A DNA stretch of 64,000 nucleotides, taken from Stenotrophomonas sepilia. Lineage in GTDB: Bacteria; Pseudomonadota; Gammaproteobacteria; Xanthomonadales; Xanthomonadaceae. The notes beneath the pieces were generated by a model that worked only from the letters and a program-made list of their open reading frames with translations, did no database searches and was not told the origin of the DNA. This document shows positions 58,119 to 64,000 of the stretch, piece after piece. The position numbers and the translations under genes were made by a program. The stretch is taken from contig NZ_LXXZ01000049.1 in assembly GCF_003244875.1 (NCBI RefSeq), forward strand, positions 62,001 through 126,000, in the 5' to 3' direction. The first letter of the stretch is position 1. Each line of letters begins with the position of its first letter.

Positions 58119-59417
58119 TCAACTGAAGTGCGTCAGCACGCCGGCGATGGTCGCCGTCATGAAGGTGGCAATGGTACCGCCCAACACCGCGCGCAGGCCG
58201 AACTTGGCCAGATCGTGGCGACGTTCCGGCGCCAGGCCGCCAATGCCGCCGATCTGGATCGCGATCGAGCTGAAGTTGGCAAAGCCGCACAGCGCGTAGG
58301 TGGCGATCAGGCGACCTTCGTCGGACAGGCTCACGCCCGCCACCTGGCCGTTCACGATCTGCGACAGCTCGGTGTAGGCCACGAACTCGTTGATCACGAC
58401 CTTCTGGCCGATCAGCGAACCGACGGTGGTGGCATCAGCCCACGGGGTACCGATCACCCAGGCAATCGGGGCCAGCACGTAACCGAAGATGGTCGACAGG
58501 TTGGTCGGCTTGCCGATGGCAGCGGCCAGGCCGGTCACATCGCCGATCCAGGTCAGCGGGGCGTTCAGCAGCGCGATCAGGGCGATGAAGGCCAGCAGCA
58601 TCGCGCCGATGTTCAGCGCCAGCTTCAGGCCGTCACCGGCACCGGCAGCGGCCGCGTCGATGATGTTGCTGGAGGTCTTCTCGACTTCCATCTTCACCGT
58701 GCCGCGGGTCAGCGGGGTGCCCGTTTCCGGAATCAGCAGCTTGGCCACGACCAGGGTGGCCGGTGCGGCCATGATGCTCGCCGCCAGCAGGTGCTTGGCG
58801 TAGAAGGCCTGCTGCACCGGGTCGCCGCCGCCGAGCATGCCCACGTAGGCCGCCAGCACGCCGCCGGCGATGTGGGCCATGCCGCCGATCATCATGGTCA
58901 GCAGCTCGGACTGGGTCATCCTGGCGATGTACGGGCGCACGGTCAGCGGCGCCTCGGTCTGGCCGATGAAGACGCTGGCGCAGACGCTGGTGGTTTCCGC
59001 GCCGGACACGCGCATCACCTTGGTGATCGACCAGGCCATCACGCGCACGATCGCCTGCATGACGTTGAGGTGGTACATGACCCCCATCAGCGCCGAGAAG
59101 AAGATGATGGTCGGCAGCACCTGGAAGGCGAAGATGAAGCCGTAGTTCTTGGTGTCCATCAACGAGCCGAAGATGAAGCCCGAGCCCTCGTTGACGAAGC
59201 TCAGGACCTTGACGAAGCCCTTGCCCAGCGCATCGAACACGTCGCGCCCGCCCGGCACCAGGATCACCAGCGCCGCGAAGGCGATCTGCAGGGTGATACC
59301 GGTGGCAACCAGCTTCCAGTCAACCGCACGCTTGTTGTTGGAAAACAACCAGGTGATGCCGATCAGCACCGCCAACCCGAACAGGCCGAAGCCGATCCTG
59401 CCCAAACCTTCGACCAT
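58119..59417 (-). CDS. nupC: NupC family concentrative nucleoside transporter
   Basis: The 432-residue inner-membrane protein imports nucleosides with protons or sodium. It has the CNT hallmarks: VGETEAPLTVRPYI-like FIGQTEAPLTVRPYIARMTQSEL, GMAHIAGGVLAAYVGML, SVCASVFIGQ, NEFVAYTEL and ALCGFANFSSIAIQIGG near the end. It has about nine to ten membrane helices. With the kinase gene downstream it forms a nucleoside-salvage unit. No specific operator is evident in 59418-59610. Confidence 0.95.
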   Translation of the reverse strand: MVEGLGRIGFGLFGLAVLIGITWLFSNNKRAVDWKLVATGITLQIAFAALVILVPGGRDVFDALGKGFVKVLSFVNEGSGFIFGSLMDTKNYGFIFAFQVLPTIIFFSALMGVMYHLNVMQAIVRVMAWSITKVMRVSGAETTSVCASVFIGQTEAPLTVRPYIARMTQSELLTMMIGGMAHIAGGVLAAYVGMLGGGDPVQQAFYAKHLLAASIMAAPATLVVAKLLIPETGTPLTRGTVKMEVEKTSSNIIDAAAAGAGDGLKLALNIGAMLLAFIALIALLNAPLTWIGDVTGLAAAIGKPTNLSTIFGYVLAPIAWVIGTPWADATTVGSLIGQKVVINEFVAYTELSQIVNGQVAGVSLSDEGRLIATYALCGFANFSSIAIQIGGIGGLAPERRHDLAKFGLRAVLGGTIATFMTATIAGVLTHFS

Positions 59418-59610
59418 GTGAGTGACTCCCCTGGGGCGTCGCGAAAAACGGGAAGCCTAGTGCAGGGCAGGGGCCGGGGCAAGAAAAAGCAGCGTGCGCG
59501 CGCCCATCGGTACCGATCAGGCCAGCAACGGCAAGGGCTTGCGGCCGGCGGCGGCAGGTAGAATGGGGCTCGATCCCGGCCCGGATGCGGGCCCGCAGCA
59601 GGAGATTCGC

Positions 59611-60582
59611 ATGCAATACCGCCGCCTGGGCTCCACCGGCCTGCCGATTTCCGCCCTGTCCTTCGGCGCCTGGGTGACCTTCGGTGACCAGATCCCACGC
59701 GACGAGGCCCGCAACCTGGTGGCTGCCGCCTGGGACCACGGCGTCAACTTCTTCGACAACGCCGAGGGCTATGCCAACGGCCGCGCCGAACAGGTGATGG
59801 GCGATGTGATCGCCGACCTGCGCCTGCCGCGCGACGGCATCTGTGTCTCCAGCAAGGTGTTCTTCGGCAGCGCCAGGGACCCACGGCCAACCCAGCGCGG
59901 CCTGTCGCGCAAGCATGTGACCGACGCCTGCCATGCCGCGCTCAAGCGCCTGCGGGTGGACTACCTGGACCTTTATTACTGCCATCGCCCGGATCCGGAC
60001 GCGCCGATCGCCGAGACCGTGCATGCCATGGATACGCTGGTGCGGCAGGGCAAGATCCTCTACTGGGGGACCTCGGAGTGGTCGGCGATGCAGATCCAGC
60101 AGGCGCTGGACATCGCCGAAGCACGCAACCTGCAGGGCCCGTCGATGGAGCAGCCGCAGTACAACCTGCTGCACCGCGAACGCGTCGAGGTCGAGTATGC
60201 GCCGCTGTATGCCAGTGCCGGCCTGGGCACCACCATCTTCTCGCCGCTGGCCTCGGGCCTGCTGACCGGCAAGTACGACCAGGGCATTCCGGCCGATGCG
60301 CGGCTGGGCCGCGAGGGCATGGAATGGCTGCAGGCGCTGGTGCTGGGTGACGACTCCGAGGCCCGCCTGGCCCAGGTGCGCCGCTTCAGCGAAGCAGCGC
60401 GTGAGCTGGGCCACGCCCCGGCCACGCTGGCGATTGCCTGGTGCCTGCGCAATCCGAACGTCTCCAGCGTGATCCTCGGCGCCAGCCGGGTCAGCCAGCT
60501 GCTGCAGAACCTGCAGGCGCTGGAGGTGCTGGAGCAGGTCGATGCGGCTGGCTGGGCGCAGGTCGAAGCCGCCTTCGCCTGA
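59611..60582 (+). CDS. aldo/keto reductase, KvBeta/YghZ type
   Basis: The 323-residue NADPH-dependent TIM-barrel oxidoreductase has the catalytic tetrad visible as D-x4-Y (FFDNAEGYANGRAE), K in SSKVFF and H in YYCHRPDPDAPI. The C-terminal nucleotide-binding segment is SSVILGASRVSQLLQNL. The sequence is closest to voltage-gated-channel beta-subunit-like and YghZ-type members, which reduce methylglyoxal. GGAGATTCGC precedes the ATG at 59611. Confidence 0.92.
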   Translation: MQYRRLGSTGLPISALSFGAWVTFGDQIPRDEARNLVAAAWDHGVNFFDNAEGYANGRAEQVMGDVIADLRLPRDGICVSSKVFFGSARDPRPTQRGLSRKHVTDACHAALKRLRVDYLDLYYCHRPDPDAPIAETVHAMDTLVRQGKILYWGTSEWSAMQIQQALDIAEARNLQGPSMEQPQYNLLHRERVEVEYAPLYASAGLGTTIFSPLASGLLTGKYDQGIPADARLGREGMEWLQALVLGDDSEARLAQVRRFSEAARELGHAPATLAIAWCLRNPNVSSVILGASRVSQLLQNLQALEVLEQVDAAGWAQVEAAFA

Positions 60583-60649
60583 ACCCCGGGGCCGACCGGG
60601 CCTGGGCCTCGGTCGGGCCGGCTCGGGCTCGTGCCTCGATAGAGTCGCG

Positions 60650-60708
60650 ATTTGATTGACATGATCTATCGAATCCCAGAATTCGATCATTAATCCCATC
60701 AATCAAAT
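60650..60708. repeat. 59-bp imperfect palindrome upstream of the haem locus
   Basis: ATTTGATTG (60650-60658) pairs with CAATCAAAT (60700-60708). Inside, ATGATC (60661) faces GATCAT (60685) and ATCGAAT (60668) faces ATTCGAT (60681). The segment is AT-rich, unlike its surroundings. It could be an operator or the aldo/keto reductase 3' hairpin. Confidence 0.6.
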
Positions 60709-60732
60709 TGAGAATGGTTGTTGATTGTCAAC

Positions 60733-60750
60733 TGAGAATCATTATCATTT
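60733..60750 (+). promoter_or_regulatory. Fur box upstream of hemP
   Basis: TGAGAATCATTATCATTT closely matches the GATAATGATAATCATTATC Fur consensus. It lies 25 bp before the hemP start. A related GAGAAT half-site lies at 60710. This indicates iron repression of the haem uptake locus. Confidence 0.85.
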
Positions 60751-60774
60751 GACTCGTCCCTCGCACGAGTCCAG

Positions 60775-60975
60775 ATGCTCATGAATGCTCAACCTGTACT
60801 GCTGCGCCCCGAAACGCTGACCCTCCGCGATCGCCCGGTCCGTGTCGTTCCGCCGGAAGAGGTGATCGACAGCGAAGCCCTGCTCAAGGGCCGTCGTGAA
60901 ATCCTGATCCAGCACGGCGACCGCTTCTACCGCCTGCGGCACACCAGCAACGACAAGCTGATCCTGACCAAGTAA
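60775..60975 (+). CDS. hemP: hemin uptake protein HemP
   Basis: HemP is a small conserved protein at the head of haem-uptake loci; in some betaproteobacteria and rhizobia it activates the receptor gene. The 66-residue product contains the family core EALLKGRREILIQHGDRFYRLRHTSNDKLILTK at residues 34-66, of which LIQHGDRFYRLRHT is the signature. ATG codons at 60775 and 60781 are both possible. A strong Fur box is just upstream. Confidence 0.93.
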   Translation: MLMNAQPVLLRPETLTLRDRPVRVVPPEEVIDSEALLKGRREILIQHGDRFYRLRHTSNDKLILTK

Positions 60976-61005
60976 CCGCGGCCTGGTCGCCCGCCTCCCT
61001 CCCTC

Positions 61006-61024
61006 CTGCCGGCAGCGCCGGCAG
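61006..61024 (+). terminator. hairpin between hemP and the receptor gene
   Basis: CTGCCGGC and GCCGGCAG pair across an AGC loop, 30 bp after the hemP stop. Without a T-tract it may be a processing or attenuating structure rather than a full terminator. Confidence 0.45.
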
Positions 61025-61128
61025 GGTGGGCGACCCGTCCGCGCCCGCTCTCTCCCCCTCGGTCTACCGCGTGCACCTCCCGGGTGTGCCGGTAACCGGG
61101 GGTTCCCCTGCCTGACCGAACGAACCCG

Positions 61129-63321
61129 ATGACCCGCCCTACCGCCCTTTGCCTCGCCGTCTGGATGGCCCTCCCCCTGTCCGCCCATGCTGCCGCCGCG
61201 GCCACCGCCGCGCCCGATGCGCGCGACTTCGACCGCGTGCAGGTCACCGCCACCCGCACCGAGCGGGCAGTGAGTGACGTGGCGGCCACCGTCGATGTCA
61301 TCGACCGCGAGCAGATGGACCGGCACCTGGTGCAGGACATCAAGGATCTGCTGCGCTACGAGCCGGGCCTGTCGGTCAGCCGCAGCGCCGCGCGCTTCGG
61401 CCTTGGCAGCATCCGCATCCGTGGCCTGGACGGCAACCGCGTGCGCGTGCAGACCGATGGCATCGCCATGCCCACCAGCTTCAACATCGGCTCGTTCTCC
61501 AACGCCAACCGCAACTTCACCGATCTGGACACGCTCAAGCGCGTGGAGATCGTGCGTGGCCCGGCCAGTTCGCTGTACGGTTCCGACGCGCTCGGGGGTG
61601 TAGTGGCCTTCGTCACCAAGGATCCGGCCGACTACCTGAAGGATGGCAAGGACAGCTACGTCGGCCTGAAGTTCGGCTACGACGGTGAGTGGAAGGGCCT
61701 GCTCGGCGGCGTGACCGGCGCGTTCGGCGGCGAACACTGGAGCGGCATGATCAACATCAACCATCGCCAGGGCCAGGAAACCGGCAACAAGGGCGATGTG
61801 CGCAGCCTCGACAACACCCGTACCGCGCCCAACCCGCAGGACCGCGACGGTCGCAGTGGCCTGGCCAAGCTGGTCTATGCACCGAGCGAGGACCAGCGTT
61901 TCCGCCTGACCGTGGAAGGCAACGAAGACAACACCGATACCAACGTGCTGTCCTCGATCGACCGTACCACCACCACCGGCATGAAAGCGCGCGACACGCA
62001 GAACCGCACCCGCGTGTCGTTCGCCCATGAAATGGATGCGCTGGACAAGGGCTTCGCCGACAGCCTGCATTGGCAGCTGTATACCCAGCACAGCGAGACC
62101 AACCAGGTCACCGACGAAGACCGCGCCAACCGCAGCCGCCGCCACCGCGAGTTCAATTTCGACCAGCGCGTTTACGGCTTGCAGGCGCAGTTCAACAAGG
62201 CGTTCAGCACCGGCAGTGTCGAACATGCGCTCACCTACGGCTTCGAAGGCGCGCGTACCGAGATCCGCCAGACGCGCGATGGCTATCAGGTTCTGGCCAA
62301 TGGCCAGACCAGCACTACCATCCTGCCCGACGCCTTCCCGGTACGCGATTTCCCGATCAGCAAGACCACCGAGCTGGGCCTGTATGCGCAGGATGAAATG
62401 CGCATGGCGGGCGGCAAGCTGTCGCTGGTGCCGGGCGTGCGCGTGGATCGCTACGAGCTGAAGCCGGAAGTGGACAGCATCTTCGCCGACGACAATCCCG
62501 GCGTTGCGGTGGCCAGGCTGACCAAGACCAGCGTCTCGCCGAAGCTGGGCATGGTCTATCGCTTCACCGACGAATGGTCGCTGTTCGCCGGCTACTCGCA
62601 TGGTTTCCGTTCGCCGCCGTACAACGACGTCAACCTGGGCTTCACCAACTTCGCCTTCGGTTACACCGCCATCCCCAATCCGGACCTGAAGCCGGAAACC
62701 AGCGACGGCCTGGAGCTGGGCCTGCGCTTCCTGTCACCGGCCGCCTACGTCAGTGTCAGCGGCTACTACAACGAGTACAAGGACTTCATCGAGTCGCAGT
62801 CGCTGGTCGGTACCAACGCGCAGGGCCTGATGGTGTTCCAGTCGCGCAACATCGCCGATGCGCGCATCTACGGTGCTGAACTGAAGGCTGGCGTTGACTT
62901 CGGCCAGATCAACCCGGCGCTCCAGGGTTGGGCGCTGCGCAGCTCGGTGGCCTGGTCGCGCGGTGACAACAGGACCGAGGACACGCCGCTGGATTCGGTC
63001 GACCCGCTGCGCAGCACCGTCGGCCTGATGTACGACACCGACGCCTGGGGCGTCGAACTGGCCGGTACCTTCGTCAAGCGCAAGGACCGCGTCACTGCAG
63101 CGACGGTGTATCGCCCGGCCGGCTACGGCGTGGCCGACCTGATGGCGCACTGGAACTTCGCCCCGGGCGCGACCTTCAACGTCGGCGTGTTCAACCTGGG
63201 CGACAAGCGCTACATCGATTGGTCCAATGTGGGTTCGACGCTGTCGCCGACCAGCCGCGTGCTGGATCGCTACACCAGCCCGGGCCGCACTCTTTCCGCC
63301 AGCCTTGCCGTTTCCTGGTGA
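61129..63321 (+). CDS. TonB-dependent haem/haemoglobin receptor
   Basis: The 730-residue outer-membrane receptor has a signal peptide (about 1-23), a TonB-box/plug region (about 33-165; VQVTATRTERAVSDVAATVDVI; GSIRIRGLDGNRVRVQTDG; IVRGPASSLYGSDALGG) and a 22-strand barrel ending in an aromatic residue (LAVSW). HemR-type motifs are visible as GYSHGFRSPPYNDVNLGF and NPDLKPETSDGLELG. Ligand preference (haem versus haemoglobin or transferrin) is not fixed by sequence. It is the second gene of the Fur-controlled locus. Confidence 0.94.
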   Translation: MTRPTALCLAVWMALPLSAHAAAAATAAPDARDFDRVQVTATRTERAVSDVAATVDVIDREQMDRHLVQDIKDLLRYEPGLSVSRSAARFGLGSIRIRGLDGNRVRVQTDGIAMPTSFNIGSFSNANRNFTDLDTLKRVEIVRGPASSLYGSDALGGVVAFVTKDPADYLKDGKDSYVGLKFGYDGEWKGLLGGVTGAFGGEHWSGMININHRQGQETGNKGDVRSLDNTRTAPNPQDRDGRSGLAKLVYAPSEDQRFRLTVEGNEDNTDTNVLSSIDRTTTTGMKARDTQNRTRVSFAHEMDALDKGFADSLHWQLYTQHSETNQVTDEDRANRSRRHREFNFDQRVYGLQAQFNKAFSTGSVEHALTYGFEGARTEIRQTRDGYQVLANGQTSTTILPDAFPVRDFPISKTTELGLYAQDEMRMAGGKLSLVPGVRVDRYELKPEVDSIFADDNPGVAVARLTKTSVSPKLGMVYRFTDEWSLFAGYSHGFRSPPYNDVNLGFTNFAFGYTAIPNPDLKPETSDGLELGLRFLSPAAYVSVSGYYNEYKDFIESQSLVGTNAQGLMVFQSRNIADARIYGAELKAGVDFGQINPALQGWALRSSVAWSRGDNRTEDTPLDSVDPLRSTVGLMYDTDAWGVELAGTFVKRKDRVTAATVYRPAGYGVADLMAHWNFAPGATFNVGVFNLGDKRYIDWSNVGSTLSPTSRVLDRYTSPGRTLSASLAVSW

Positions 63322-63325
63322 CCCC

Positions 63326-63925
63326 ATGAGCCGAGCCTTGTCCGCACGCAGGAATGACGCCATCGCCGTGCAGGGCAGCGCGGCCTGGCCGACCCCGGCA
63401 CAGCTGGCCACGCTCGGCACTGTGTTGTGCCTGTACCACGCCGACGGCAACGAGCTGGGGGGCTGGCGCCAGGCGGTGCGCGTGCACGCCTGCCAGGGCG
63501 TGGACAGCGAGGGCATACGCGAAAGCCTGTGTTTCCTTGATGCCCGCGGCCGCTGCGTGTGGCGCCTGTACCTGCTGCCCGACAGCGATTTCCTGGCCTG
63601 GGACCGGTTGGTCGCGGCGTTGCCGCCGGGCCCGCAGCACGACCGCGATGGCAGTGTGAGCGAACGCCTGTGGCGTCGCCTGGCCGGGCACCTCGGTGGC
63701 CAGCGCTGGCGCCTGTGCACGCTGCGCCTGCATGCCGCGGACGAGGGCCGCACCCTGGCGGCCAGCCTGTCGACCCTGTCCTCGCTGGGCGCGGCCACCG
63801 CGCGTCGCATCGCGCGATTGGAAGGAGCCGAAGGCGAGCTGGCGATCGACGATTGCTGCTGCGCCGACGCCGCGCGCCGGCCGGCACCGCGTATCCCCGG
63901 CGACCTGCCGCTGATCCGCCTGTGA
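63326..63925 (+). CDS. hemin-locus protein, possible hemin transport protein, 199 aa
   Basis: The 199-residue soluble protein follows the receptor by four bases and resembles proteins annotated as hemin transport proteins in xanthomonads; I cannot name the fold. Features are WRLYLLPDSDFLAWDRLV in the middle and a C-terminal triple cysteine (DDCCCADAAR) that could bind metal or haem. Its ATG at 63326 matches the co-transcribed spacing. A further start codon lies at the window edge. Confidence 0.7.
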   Translation: MSRALSARRNDAIAVQGSAAWPTPAQLATLGTVLCLYHADGNELGGWRQAVRVHACQGVDSEGIRESLCFLDARGRCVWRLYLLPDSDFLAWDRLVAALPPGPQHDRDGSVSERLWRRLAGHLGGQRWRLCTLRLHAADEGRTLAASLSTLSSLGAATARRIARLEGAEGELAIDDCCCADAARRPAPRIPGDLPLIRL

Positions 63926-63997
63926 TCCTTTCCTGATGGAACGCCCGACGGCCCTGGACGGCCTCTCAACGAACCTGCAACCCCGAAGGAAGACCCG

Positions 63998-64000
63998 ATG
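63998..64000 (+). CDS. start codon of a gene truncated by the window edge
   Basis: The window ends with ATG preceded by AAGGAAGACCCG, a good ribosome-binding site. This is probably the next gene of the haem locus. Nothing more can be said of it. Confidence 0.5.

Overview
This 64 kb, high-GC window looks like the chromosome of a Stenotrophomonas species, most likely of the S. maltophilia complex (Xanthomonadaceae). The evidence is the gene order of the division and cell-wall (dcw) cluster, protein sequences that read as Xanthomonadaceae, and many short palindromic repeats starting with GTAG, which match the SMAG class of REP sequences described in S. maltophilia. The species call is from pattern memory, not from a search.

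Layout. 0-11 kb: accessory and housekeeping genes (DUF805 protein, OafA-type acyltransferase, FAD-linked dehydrogenase, YdjM-like membrane protein, yraN-lpoA diverging from rsmI, the RNase P RNA gene rnpB, a DM13 protein, an NRDE/TANGO2 protein). 11.2-28.2 kb: a tightly overlapping dcw cluster, mraZ-rsmH-ftsL-ftsI-murE-murF-mraY-ftsW-murG-murC-ddlB-ftsQ-ftsA-ftsZ-lpxC, with a MraZ-type operator of five boxes and no murD. 28-34 kb: dciA (minus), an M23 peptidase, secA and a Nudix/ThiE-like fusion. 34-50 kb: three methyl-cycle genes on the minus strand (metF, ahcY behind an SAH riboswitch, metK), interspersed with unknown genes, ybaK, a putative X-type T4SS antibacterial effector with its immunity lipoprotein, an S9 peptidase, ppc and a thioesterase. 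50-54 kb: an OlsF-like bifunctional acyltransferase overlapping an LpxH-like phosphoesterase, then a DUF457-type membrane protein. 53.8-54.5 kb: seven 100-bp tandem units, each carrying a REP pair. 54.5-60.6 kb: a methyltransferase, dusB, a small membrane protein, a ribokinase-like kinase with a NupC transporter, and an aldo/keto reductase. 60.6-64 kb: a Fur-boxed haem uptake locus (hemP, TonB-dependent receptor, hemin transport protein) that runs off the right edge.

How the genes work together. The dcw cluster makes UDP-MurNAc-pentapeptide and lipid II (murE, murF, mraY, murG, murC, ddlB), and assembles the septal machine (ftsL, ftsI, ftsW, ftsQ, ftsA, ftsZ). lpxC commits carbon to lipid A, and lpoA and the M23 peptidase act on the envelope. 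The metF/ahcY/metK set recycles and makes S-adenosylmethionine.

The most notable points are the effector/immunity pair, the missing murD (fits the MurD2/MurL route known in Xanthomonas), the REP tandem array, REP and palindrome insertions inside reading frames, and several genes whose stop codon is the TAG of a REP GTAG end.
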